Positions 7,923 to 18,163 of a stretch of 64,000 nucleotides of DNA are shown one piece after another. Source of the stretch: Roseomonas sp. CECT 9278. Its GTDB lineage: Bacteria; Pseudomonadota; Alphaproteobacteria; Acetobacterales; Acetobacteraceae. The stretch spans positions 124,001-188,000 of the forward strand of contig NZ_CAKKLX010000002.1 of NCBI RefSeq assembly GCF_918698155.1. Reading direction: 5' to 3'. Numbering within the stretch: the first letter of the stretch is position 1; each line of letters opens with the position of its first letter. The translations under genes and the position numbers were made by a program. The notes below the pieces were generated by a model. That model was given only the letters and a program-made list of their open reading frames with translations, was not told where the DNA came from and did no database searches.

Positions 7923-8269
7923 CCCCAGGCGAAGCCCACGACAGCACCGTCTATTCCGACCTGATGGCCGCGCACGACTGCGATCCCGATGTGCTGCTGG
8001 CTGACCGCGGCTACGACAGCGATGCGATCCGCGACGACGTGCGCATTCGGGGCGGCATGCCCGAGATCCCCACAAAGAAGAACCGACGCGTGCAGCATTC
8101 CGTCAACCGCGCGCTCTACGCGCTGCGCAACCGCATCGAGCGCTTCATCAACCGCCTGAAGAACAGCCGACGTATTGCCACCCGATACGACCACACCGCC
8201 AACAGCTTCGTCGGCTTCGTCCTGCTCGCCGCCATCAGGCACTGGATCAAGTTTGTCCACGCAGCCTAG
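7817..8269 (+). CDS. IS5-family transposase, frame B (C-terminal part, made by -1 frameshift)
   Basis: Frame B continues the transposase from KGGTQNQALGRSRGG. It supplies the second catalytic Asp (LADRGYDSDAIR), the catalytic Glu (RIERFINRLKN) and the C-terminal HTANSFVGFVLLAAI segment. There is no convincing independent start, and the open frame merely extends back to 7715. AAGGGGGGG at 7817-7825 is the slippery site: frame A reads AGG-GGG-GGA, frame B reads AAG-GGG-GGG. Both halves are intact, so the element may be active. Confidence 0.85.
   Translation, partial: KGGTQNQALGRSRGGFSTKIHLRTNAQGLPVAVLLTPGEAHDSTVYSDLMAAHDCDPDVLLADRGYDSDAIRDDVRIRGGMPEIPTKKNRRVQHSVNRALYALRNRIERFINRLKNSRRIATRYDHTANSFVGFVLLAAIRHWIKFVHAA
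8250..8269 (-). repeat. IS right terminal inverted repeat
   Basis: Inverted copy of the left end (one mismatch). The transposase stop codon TAG at 8267-8269 lies inside it. Confidence 0.85.
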
Positions 8270-8290
8270 AATGTTATATTGATATCGGAT

Positions 8291-8428
8291 TCATGAGTAT
8301 TCTGAACGCCGGTCCTCCGCGCGCACCTCCACCGCCTGGTCGAGCGAAACGCGCGCCGCCACCATCACCGAACCCGGGATGCGGACCGCGGCGCTGTTGC
8401 CCCACTTCTTCACGGTGACGCGCGTGAT
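8291..8428 (-). pseudogene. MazE/AbrB-type antitoxin remnant
   Basis: On the minus strand the frame reads ITRVTVKKWGNSAAVRIPGS and then VMVAARVSLDQAVEVRAEDRR. This is the classic SpoVT-AbrB swapped-hairpin DNA-binding domain of MazE-like antitoxins. After AEDRR the homology stops and the frame ends at 8291-8293, only 22 bp from the IS right end. The acidic C-terminal toxin-binding tail is missing and no MazF gene follows. No ATG start is in the expected place either (ATC at 8428-8426). I read it as an antitoxin broken by the IS insertion or an associated deletion. The frame extends upstream to 8671, but that part overlaps the lipoprotein gene and looks non-coding. Confidence 0.65.
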
Positions 8429-8576
8429 GGCCTCGGGCTTTGCATGGAGCGCATCCTGGGCCGCCCCGCGCGCCGCGCCAGCCATGCGCCAGCCGGGCGG
8501 CTCCGTCGTCCAGCCCGGGCAACCCCCGCCACTTCCCCGATTCCGCCCGCGCCCGCCACGCGCTACGGTCCCGCCC

Positions 8577-8897
8577 ATGACCACGAGACTCACCCGCCCC
8601 ATGCGCTGCCTCCTCCTGCCCGCGCTCCTGCTCTGCGCCGCCTGCGCGCAGGAAGCGCCCATCCCCGTCACCTATGTCCCGCAGCCCGCCACCCCCGCCG
8701 CCGCCGGCACGCCGGAGGAACAGGCCGCCCGCCGCCTCGACCGCGCGCTTGGCCAGGATGCGCGGCGCGACCGCGCGCGCGACGCCGACCCCTATGCCGC
8801 CTCCGCCGCCGGCACGCCCACGCCGGGCACCAACCTCGAGATCGGCGGCGGCGACGCGCCCCAAGCCACGCCGCAGATCGGCATCCCGTTCCGCTGA
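8577..8897 (+). CDS. Small Pro/Ala-rich lipoprotein, unknown function
   Basis: A 106-residue protein with a basic N-terminus (MTTRLTRPMR) and a hydrophobic segment (LLLPALLL) ending at LCAAC. This is a lipobox-like site, so it is probably an outer- or inner-membrane lipoprotein. The mature part is rich in Pro, Ala and Arg/Asp (DRALGQDARRDRARDADP) and looks disordered. No family is recognised. A strong 12-bp palindrome follows at 8992. Confidence 0.6.
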   Translation: MTTRLTRPMRCLLLPALLLCAACAQEAPIPVTYVPQPATPAAAGTPEEQAARRLDRALGQDARRDRARDADPYAASAAGTPTPGTNLEIGGGDAPQATPQIGIPFR

Positions 8898-8991
8898 TGC
8901 CGGCGGTTCACGCGCGTCAAGCCGCTTCTGCCCGCCGCAGCCCGCAGGACTTCGGGATCTGCTCCAGCCCGTTGTTTTCAGAGCATCTTCG

Positions 8992-9019
8992 CGCGTTCAG
9001 ATGAGTCCATCTGAACGCG
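8992..9019. terminator. Perfect 12-bp stem between convergent lipoprotein genes
   Basis: CGCGTTCAGATG pairs with CATCTGAACGCG around a 4-base AGTC loop. It lies between a plus-strand gene ending at 8897 and a minus-strand gene ending at 9027, so it can terminate both. The flank GTTTTCAGAGCATCTTCG looks like part of a dispersed palindromic repeat rather than a simple terminator. Confidence 0.6.
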
Positions 9020-9026
9020 ACCTGCC

Positions 9027-9497
9027 CTAAAGCCCGCAGGCGGCATCCAGGAACGACCCGCCGAGCGTGGCGGGTTCGGCCGGGCGGAAGGCGGTGCCGC
9101 GCGGGCGTTCGGCATGTACCGGGTCGACCGCGTTCTGGCGGGCGAACCAGGCGCCCTCGATCGGGCGCCATTGCCGTTCGGCGCAGCGGTATTCGCCCAC
9201 GAAGCGCACCGATTGCGCGCGGCCGCCGGTCTCGGGGATCGGGATGGGCTCGCGCAGGTTGAGCAGGATCCAGGCGCGGCGCACCCGCCCGCTGGCGAGC
9301 AGGCCGCGGGTCTGGACATAGCCGCTGACGATATCCCCGCTGGTGTTGAGTGCCGGGATCGGCTGCCAGCCCACCGGCGGCGGTGGCGCGGGGGGAGTCG
9401 GGTCGGCCGGCGGCGGTTCGGCGGCGCAGCCGGCGACCAGCAGGGCGAGGAGGGCCGCGCGCCCGAACGCGGCGCGGCGCGGGCGCGGGGCGCGCAT
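9027..9497 (-). CDS. Lipoprotein, possible surface-adhesin-E-like
   Basis: A 156-residue product with a signal peptide and clear lipobox LLVAGC near residue 23. A Pro-rich linker follows, then a small beta-rich domain (GRVRRAWILLNLREP, VRFVGEYRCAERQW) whose layout resembles the surface-adhesin protein E family; that match is by eye only. The ATG at 9497 overlaps the stop of the upstream aldehyde dehydrogenase gene by one base (TGATG). The two are therefore co-translated, although a functional link is not evident. Confidence 0.65.
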   Translation of the reverse strand: MRAPRPRRAAFGRAALLALLVAGCAAEPPPADPTPPAPPPPVGWQPIPALNTSGDIVSGYVQTRGLLASGRVRRAWILLNLREPIPIPETGGRAQSVRFVGEYRCAERQWRPIEGAWFARQNAVDPVHAERPRGTAFRPAEPATLGGSFLDAACGL

Positions 9498-11008
9498 CAC
9501 GCCATGTTCACCATGATGGTTTTCTTGTGCGTGAAGTGCTCGAGCATCGCCTCAAGGCTGGCCTCCTTGCCCAGTCCCGACGACTTCACGCCGCCATAGG
9601 ACAGGTTCGCCTGCACCACCAGGTTCTGGTTGATCTGCACCAGGCCCGCTTCCAGCCGATGCGCGAGATCCAGGCCCACCTTCAGGTTGTTCGTCCACAG
9701 GCTGGCAGCCAGGCCGTAGTCGGAATCATTCGCCTCGGCCAGCACGGATTCGGCGTCGTCGAAGGGCTGCATGACGGTGACGGGGCCGAAGATTTCCTCG
9801 CGCACCAGGCGGCTTTCGCCGGTCAGGCCGGTGAAGATCACGGGCTGGATGAACAGGCCCTTCTTCAGCGCCGGGTCGCTCGGCATGGCGGAACAGACAT
9901 GCGCGGTCGCACCGGGCGTCGCGGTGCCCTCGGCGATGAAGCCGCGCACCTTCTCCAGCTGGCCTTCGGAGACGATCGTGCCGATGTCGGTCTTCTCATC
10001 CAGCGGGTCGCCCATGACCATGGCGTTCACCGCATCCGTCATCGCCTTGACGAAGCGATCGAAGATCGGGCGCTCGACATAGATGCGCGACGCCGCCGTG
10101 CAGGATTGGCCCTGGCGGGTGAAGCGCATCGAGGTCAGCGCCCCGGACACGGTCTTGTCGAAGTCGCAATCGGCGAAGACGATCATGGGCGACTTGCCGC
10201 CGAGTTCCAGCGTGACCGGGATCAGCTTCTCGGCGGCGGCGCGGGCGACGATCTTGCCGGTCTCGACGGAGCCGGTGAAGGTGACTTTCCGCACCAGCCG
10301 GTGTTCGACCAGCGGCGCGCCGCAGTCGGGGCCGAAGCCGCTCACCATGTTGAACACGCCTGGCGGCAGGATGCGGTTCATGATCTCGCAGATGCGCAGC
10401 ACCGCGAGGGGGGCTTCCTCGGCCGACTTCACCACCACGGCATTGCCGGCGACCAGCGCGGGCGCGACCTTCAGCGCCATCAGCAGCATGGGCACGTTCC
10501 ACGGGATGATCGCGCCGACCACGCCGAGGGGTTCGCGGATGGTGACCGAGAGCATCTTCGGGTCGAAGGGGACGCTCTCGCCCTTCAGTTCGGACCCCAG
10601 CCCGCCGAAGAATTCGAAGACATCGGCGACGACGCCGGCCTCGACGCGGGATTCGGTGCGCAGCGCCTTGCCGGTCTCGAGCGCGATCAGGCGGCCGAGC
10701 TCGTCGACATGCTGCTTCAGCAGCTGGGCGCATTGATGCACCAGGGCGCCGCGCTTGCGGGCGGGCACCTTCGCCCAATCCTTCTGCGCGCGCGCGGCGT
10801 CCTGCACGGCGGCATCCACGTCGGCCGCGTCGCCCTCGGCGGCACGCGCCACCTCGGCGCCGGTCGCCGGGTTCACCACGGCGAAGGTCTTGCCCGAGCG
10901 CGCGGGCACATAGGCGCCGCCGATGAAATGAACGCCGGACAGCGCGCGGGCCAGCGCGAAGGGGTCGGTGGAGGGCGCGGCGGGGGTGGGGTGCGGGCGG
11001 TCGAGCAT
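9497..11008 (-). CDS. NAD(P)-dependent aldehyde dehydrogenase
   Basis: A 503-residue class 3-type ALDH superfamily enzyme, full length for the family. The coenzyme-binding IIPWNVPMLL, the general-base segment LELGGKSP and the catalytic cysteine in GQSCTAAS (near residue 300) are all present, as are EEIFGPV and the C-terminal SYGGVKSSGLG. It oxidises an aldehyde to the acid with NAD(P)+; the substrate is unknown. The ATG at 11008 has GAGGA upstream. It lies downstream of a TctC-type receptor gene on the same strand and opposite a CoA-transferase, consistent with carboxylate or aldehyde catabolism. Confidence 0.92.
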   Translation of the reverse strand: MLDRPHPTPAAPSTDPFALARALSGVHFIGGAYVPARSGKTFAVVNPATGAEVARAAEGDAADVDAAVQDAARAQKDWAKVPARKRGALVHQCAQLLKQHVDELGRLIALETGKALRTESRVEAGVVADVFEFFGGLGSELKGESVPFDPKMLSVTIREPLGVVGAIIPWNVPMLLMALKVAPALVAGNAVVVKSAEEAPLAVLRICEIMNRILPPGVFNMVSGFGPDCGAPLVEHRLVRKVTFTGSVETGKIVARAAAEKLIPVTLELGGKSPMIVFADCDFDKTVSGALTSMRFTRQGQSCTAASRIYVERPIFDRFVKAMTDAVNAMVMGDPLDEKTDIGTIVSEGQLEKVRGFIAEGTATPGATAHVCSAMPSDPALKKGLFIQPVIFTGLTGESRLVREEIFGPVTVMQPFDDAESVLAEANDSDYGLAASLWTNNLKVGLDLAHRLEAGLVQINQNLVVQANLSYGGVKSSGLGKEASLEAMLEHFTHKKTIMVNMA

Positions 11009-11051
11009 TCGGGCGCTCCTCGGCGGTCTCGTTCGGGCGGGCAGCAATAGA

Positions 11052-11080
11052 CCCGGCGGCGCCGCGAGGGAACCGCCGGG
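11052..11080 (-). terminator. Hairpin between tctC-like and aldehyde dehydrogenase genes
   Basis: CCCGGCGG and CCGCCGGG form an 8-bp stem with a 13-base loop just after the minus-strand stop at 11086. It is a candidate terminator for the receptor gene, separating it from the aldehyde dehydrogenase. Confidence 0.45.
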
Positions 11081-11085
11081 CCCGG

Positions 11086-12066
11086 CTATTGCCGCGTGAT
11101 CCGCACGCCCGTCTCGGCCACGACGCGACGCCAGCGATCGCCTTCGTTGCGCACGAAGGTCGCGGTCGTCTCGGGCGTGCTGTCCGGCACGGCGATGGTG
11201 CCGACCTCGGCCAGGCGGCGGACCAGCTCGGCCTCGGCCAGCGCGGCATTGAAGGCGGCGTTGAGCCGCGCGACCACCGGCGCCGGGGTGCCGGCGGGCG
11301 CGAAGGCCAGGATCCAGGTCTCGGCATCGAAGCCGGGGATGCCCAGTTCGGCGATGGCGGGCAGGTCCGCCTGCGGGCCGGACCGGCGCAGGCTGGCCCG
11401 CGCGAGCGCCCGCAGCCTGCCATCGGCGATCGCACCCGCCACGGTGGGCGCGGATTCGACCATGTAGGTGACCTCGCCCGTGAGCAGCGCCTGCAGCGCC
11501 GGCCCGCCGCCGCGATAGGCGACGTGTTCGACCCGCACGCCGGCCCCCGTGGCGAACCATTCGCCCGCCAGATGCGGCATCGATCCCACCCCGGCGGAGG
11601 CGTAGTTGTGCCGCCCCGGTTCGGCCTTCAGCCGCGCGACCAGCGCGGCCATGTCGGCAATTCCCGCCGCCGCCGGCACCACCAGCACGAAGCCGGTCAC
11701 GCCCAGCAGCGCGACAGGCGCGAAGTCGCGGATCGGGTCATAGGGCAGGTCGGTGAACAGCGCCGGGTTCACCGCATGGGTCGACGCCGTGCCGATCAGC
11801 AGGGTGGCGCCATCGGCGGGCTGGCGGCGGACATGGTCGGCGGCGGTGGCGCCGCCGGCGCCGGCGCGATTCTCCACCACCACGGCCTGGCCGCCGAGAT
11901 GCGCGCCGAGGCGCGCGGCGACCAGGCGCGCGCCGATATCCGTGGTCCCGCCCGGCGCAAAGGGCACCACCAGCGTGATCGCCCGCCCGGCCGGCGCCTG
12001 GGCGAGCGCGGCGGCGGGCGACAGCGCGAGCGCGGCGGCCAGCGCCTGGCGGCGGTGGAAGGTCAT
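11086..12066 (-). CDS. Bug/TctC-family tripartite tricarboxylate transporter solute receptor
   Basis: A 326-residue periplasmic binding protein. A Tat- or Sec-type signal peptide (MTFHRRQALAAALAL, cleavage near ALA-QAPAG) is followed by the Bug signature ITLVVPFAPGGTTDIGAR, then VVENRAGAGG and YASAGVGSMPHLAGE. These proteins bind small carboxylates for TctAB permeases. No tctA or tctB is adjacent, as is common in bacteria with many orphan Bug receptors. GGAGGAG precedes the ATG. The gene is divergent from the CoA-transferase at 12205 across about 140 bp, so the pair may share regulation. Confidence 0.92.
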   Translation of the reverse strand: MTFHRRQALAAALALSPAAALAQAPAGRAITLVVPFAPGGTTDIGARLVAARLGAHLGGQAVVVENRAGAGGATAADHVRRQPADGATLLIGTASTHAVNPALFTDLPYDPIRDFAPVALLGVTGFVLVVPAAAGIADMAALVARLKAEPGRHNYASAGVGSMPHLAGEWFATGAGVRVEHVAYRGGGPALQALLTGEVTYMVESAPTVAGAIADGRLRALARASLRRSGPQADLPAIAELGIPGFDAETWILAFAPAGTPAPVVARLNAAFNAALAEAELVRRLAEVGTIAVPDSTPETTATFVRNEGDRWRRVVAETGVRITRQ

Positions 12067-12204
12067 GCGCGTGTCTCCTCCGGTTCTTGCGGGCAGCCTG
12101 CCATGAAGCGGCCGCGCAGCGGAACAGCCCCGACCGCGCGCCACGCCGGGTTGCCGCATCGATACGCCGCGACTAAGCCTGCCCGCGAGCCAAGGGAGTT
12201 CCGC

Positions 12205-13410
12205 ATGACCAGCCCCGCCGGCCCGCTCACGGGTCTTCGCGTCCTCGACCTCACCCGCGTCCTGGCCGGGCCGACCTGCACGCAGATGCTGGGCGACCTG
12301 GGTGCCGAGGTGATCAAGATCGAGCGCCCCGAGGCCGGCGACGACACCCGCGGCTTCGCCCCCCCGTTCTGGCCCGAGACGAAGGAATCCGCCTACTTCC
12401 TCGGCGTGAACCGCAACAAGAAGTCGGTCACGCTGGACATGGCCAAGCCGGAGGCGCAGGCGATCCTGCACCGCCTGCTGGAATCCACCGACATCCTGGT
12501 GGAGAACTTCAAGGTCGGCGCGCTGGCGAAATACGGGCTGGGCTGGGAACAGCTCTCGAAGAAGTATCCGCGGCTGATCTATTGCTCGATCACCGGCTTC
12601 GGGCAGACCGGCCCCTATGCGCCGCGCCCGGGCTATGACGCGCTGATCCAGGCGATGGGCGGCGTCATGTCGCTGACCGGCGAACCGAACGGCTCCCCGC
12701 AGAAGGTCGGCGTGCCGGTCGCGGATTTGTTCGCCGGGCTGTATGGCTGCATCGGCATCCTGGCCGCGCTGAACCACCGCACCGCGACCGGGCAGGGGCA
12801 GCAGATCGACATCGGCATGCTGGACACGCATGTGGCCTGGCTGGCCAACCAGGGCATGAACTACCTGTCCACCGGCGAGAACCCGGCGCGGCTGGGCAAC
12901 CAGCACCCGAACATCAGCCCCTACCAGGAATTCCCGACCAAGGACGGCTACATCATCCTCGCGGTCGGCAACGACCCGACCTTCGAACGCTTCTGCAAGG
13001 CCTTCGGGCAGGACCACCTGTTGGCCGACGAACGCTTCTCGACGAACCCGAAGCGCGTGGCGAACCGCGACCTGGTGACCGCCACCCTCACGCCCGTGAT
13101 GAAGACGCGCACCACCACCGAATGGGTCGATGCGCTGGAAGCGCAGAAGATCGGCTGCGGCCCGATCAACACGCTGGCCGACGTGTTTGCCGACCCGCAT
13201 GTGCAGGCGCGGCAGATGACGCTCGAGATGCAGCACGGCTCCGGCGCGACCGTGAAGGTCATTGCCAACCCGGTGAAGCTCAGCGCGACGCCGCCGACCT
13301 ATCGTATCGCGCCGCCCGTGCTGGGCGAACATACGCAGGAGGTGCTGTCCGGCCTGCTGGGCATGACGGCCGAGGAGATCGCCGCGCTGCGCGCCAGGGC
13401 GATCCTGTAG
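12205..13410 (+). CDS. CaiB/BaiF family (class III) CoA-transferase
   Basis: A 401-residue enzyme with the class III hallmarks: LTGLRVLDLTRVLAGPTCTQ at the N-terminus, LGAEVIKIERPEAGDDTRG, the central NRNKKSVTLD, and the GYDALIQAMGGVMSLTG block. The catalytic Asp is in PVADLFAGLY. It moves CoA between an acyl-CoA donor and a carboxylic acid, activating the latter for degradation. GGGAG at 12194-12198 sets the start. The acid may be one captured by the adjacent TctC receptor, which is inference from the divergent layout. A hydrolase gene follows 28 bp downstream. Confidence 0.92.
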   Translation: MTSPAGPLTGLRVLDLTRVLAGPTCTQMLGDLGAEVIKIERPEAGDDTRGFAPPFWPETKESAYFLGVNRNKKSVTLDMAKPEAQAILHRLLESTDILVENFKVGALAKYGLGWEQLSKKYPRLIYCSITGFGQTGPYAPRPGYDALIQAMGGVMSLTGEPNGSPQKVGVPVADLFAGLYGCIGILAALNHRTATGQGQQIDIGMLDTHVAWLANQGMNYLSTGENPARLGNQHPNISPYQEFPTKDGYIILAVGNDPTFERFCKAFGQDHLLADERFSTNPKRVANRDLVTATLTPVMKTRTTTEWVDALEAQKIGCGPINTLADVFADPHVQARQMTLEMQHGSGATVKVIANPVKLSATPPTYRIAPPVLGEHTQEVLSGLLGMTAEEIAALRARAIL

Positions 13411-13438
13411 CCGGCCCCGCCGGCGTGAGGAGCAAGTG

Positions 13439-14275
13439 ATGCGCCCGGGCGCGGTTCGGTGGCTTTCGCCGGTCGGCTACTTCACCCTGCGCTGGTGGGA
13501 ATGGGGGCCGGCCGACGGCGCGCCGGTGGTCTGCGTGCATGGGCTGACGCGCACCGGGCGCGACTTCGACGCACTGGCCCAGGCGCTGGGCGCGGCCGGG
13601 CGGCGGGTGATCTGCCCCGACCTGCCCGGGCGCGGCGCGTCGGACTGGCTGCCGGCGCCGGCGCTCTATCAGCCGCCCAGCTATGTCACCGCGCTGTCCT
13701 ACCTGCTGGCGCGGCTGGATGGCCCGGTGGACTGGGTCGGCACCTCGCTGGGCGGCATCTGCGGCATGGCGGTCGCGGCGACGCGCGGCAACCCGGTCCG
13801 CCGCCTGGTGCTGAACGATATCGGCGCCACCATCCCGCAGGCGGCCATGGCGCGCATCGTCGACTACATGGCCACGCCGCCCCCGTTCTTCGCCGATGTC
13901 GCGGCGCTGGAGGCGCATCTGCGTCGCGTCCATGCGCCTTTCGGCGCGCTGACCGACGCGCAGTGGCGGCACCTGGCGGAGACCTCGGCCCGGCCGGTCG
14001 ATGGCGGCGTGGCGCTGCACTACGACCCCGCCATCGCCGACCCGATCTGCGAGCAGGAGCCCGAGGCGGTGGACATGCGGGGCCTGTGGAACATGGTCCG
14101 CCAGCCCGTGCTGCTGATCCGCGGCGCCGAGAGCGACCTGCTGCTACCCGGGACGGCGCGCATGATGGCCGAAGCCGAGCATGTGCGGCTGGTCGAGATC
14201 GCCGGCGCCGGCCATGCCCCGGCGCTGATGGACCCGGCGCAGATCGCGCTGGTGGCGGGGTTCCTGGATCAATAG
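13439..14275 (+). CDS. Alpha/beta-fold hydrolase
   Basis: A 278-residue alpha/beta hydrolase. HGLTRTGRDFD gives the oxyanion-hole region, the nucleophile elbow is GTSLGG (Ser near residue 101), and the C-terminal GAGHAPALMDP supplies the histidine. GAGGAG at 13427-13432 supports the ATG at 13439, with a GTG one codon earlier. It lies directly behind the CoA-transferase and probably belongs to the same operon, as an esterase, lactonase or thioesterase-like step. The 3' end overlaps the convergent SDR gene by 7 bases. Confidence 0.88.
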   Translation: MRPGAVRWLSPVGYFTLRWWEWGPADGAPVVCVHGLTRTGRDFDALAQALGAAGRRVICPDLPGRGASDWLPAPALYQPPSYVTALSYLLARLDGPVDWVGTSLGGICGMAVAATRGNPVRRLVLNDIGATIPQAAMARIVDYMATPPPFFADVAALEAHLRRVHAPFGALTDAQWRHLAETSARPVDGGVALHYDPAIADPICEQEPEAVDMRGLWNMVRQPVLLIRGAESDLLLPGTARMMAEAEHVRLVEIAGAGHAPALMDPAQIALVAGFLDQ

Positions 14276-15063
14276 CCCGGGCGCGGCACCAGCCCCATCA
14301 TCACCTGGTCGAGCCCGCCATCCACCAGCAGCTCGGCGCCGTTCACATAGGCGGCGCGCGGGCTGGCCAGGAAGGCCACGGCATCGGCGATGTCCTGCGG
14401 CGTGCCGACGCGCCCGGCCGGCACCAGGGCGGAGCGCCGCTCCAGCACGCCGGGCGCCTGGTAGAAGGCCTCCGACAGCGCGGTGCGGATCAGACCGGGG
14501 CTGACCACGTTGCTGCGGATGCCCTCGGCGCCCCATTCATCGGCCATCTGGCGCGACAGCATCGCCACGCCGGCCTTCGATGCGCTGTAGGCGCCCGAGC
14601 GCGGCTGCGGGTTCGATGCGGCGATCGAGGCGATGTGGATGATCGCGCCGCCGCCCTTGGCCAGCATCTGCGGCCGCACCGCCTGCGCGCAGGCGAGGTA
14701 GCCGGTCAGGTTCACCGCCATCAGCGCGTTCCATTGCGCGATCGGCAGGTCCGCCAGCGCGCCGGGCCGCAGGATGCCGGCATTGTTCACCAGGATATCG
14801 GCATCGCCCAGCGCGGCGCGCGTCGCGGCCAGCGCGGCGGCGATGCTGGTCTGGTCGGTGGTGTCGCAGGCGGCGGCGACCGCCGTGGCACCGCCGGCGC
14901 GCAAGGTGGCGGCGCGGGCCTGCGCCGCCGCGCCATCGAGGTCGAGCAGCGCCACGGCCGCGCCCGCCCGCGCCAGTTCCGCCGCGATGGCGCCGCCGAT
15001 GCCGCCACCCGCGCCGGTGACGATCGCGACGCGCCCCGCGAGCCCGAGCCAGTCCTGCGTCAT
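14269..15063 (-). CDS. Short-chain dehydrogenase/reductase (SDR)
   Basis: A 264-residue classical SDR. The cofactor loop is TGAGGGIG, the structural NNAG motif is present (ILVNNAGILRP), and the catalytic Ser-Tyr-Lys is seen as IASIAASN and YSASK. The acidic residue after beta-2 (LLDLDG) favours NAD(H). The C-terminus carries the usual NGAELLVDGG. GGGAGGA upstream sets the ATG at 15063. It oxidises or reduces a hydroxy/keto substrate; the neighbouring CoA-transferase and hydrolase suggest the same catabolic route but on the opposite strand. Confidence 0.9.
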   Translation of the reverse strand: MTQDWLGLAGRVAIVTGAGGGIGGAIAAELARAGAAVALLDLDGAAAQARAATLRAGGATAVAAACDTTDQTSIAAALAATRAALGDADILVNNAGILRPGALADLPIAQWNALMAVNLTGYLACAQAVRPQMLAKGGGAIIHIASIAASNPQPRSGAYSASKAGVAMLSRQMADEWGAEGIRSNVVSPGLIRTALSEAFYQAPGVLERRSALVPAGRVGTPQDIADAVAFLASPRAAYVNGAELLVDGGLDQVMMGLVPRPGY

Positions 15064-15125
15064 GGTGGTGATCCTCCCGGCGCGAGCCTCGCGCGCGGGA
15101 GGGCCGGCGTCCAGCGGCAGCGTCA

Positions 15126-15145
15126 CGGGCGGCGCGCGCCGCCCG
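15126..15145 (-). terminator. 20-nt perfect GC palindrome after the hemB operon
   Basis: The stretch (CGGGCGGCGC then its inverse) is fully self-complementary. It lies 11 bases after the last minus-strand stop of the 17843-15156 operon, so it is a possible terminator separating it from the SDR gene. Confidence 0.4.
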
Positions 15146-15155
15146 CCGGGTGGGG

Positions 15156-18163
<3,008 letters not shown>

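Larger units (their letters stand above)
7406..8269 (+). mobile_element. IS5-family insertion sequence (IS427-like), complete
   Basis: The element is about 864 bp. Its ends are 20-bp inverted repeats matching at 19 of 20 positions: CTAGGCCGCGTGGACAAACT at 7406-7425 and, inverted, 8250-8269. Both edges carry CTAG, which may be the duplicated target (YTAR-type targets are known for the family) or part of the ends. It encodes one transposase split over two frames. The right junction lies in or beside a MazE-like gene remnant. Confidence 0.88.
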
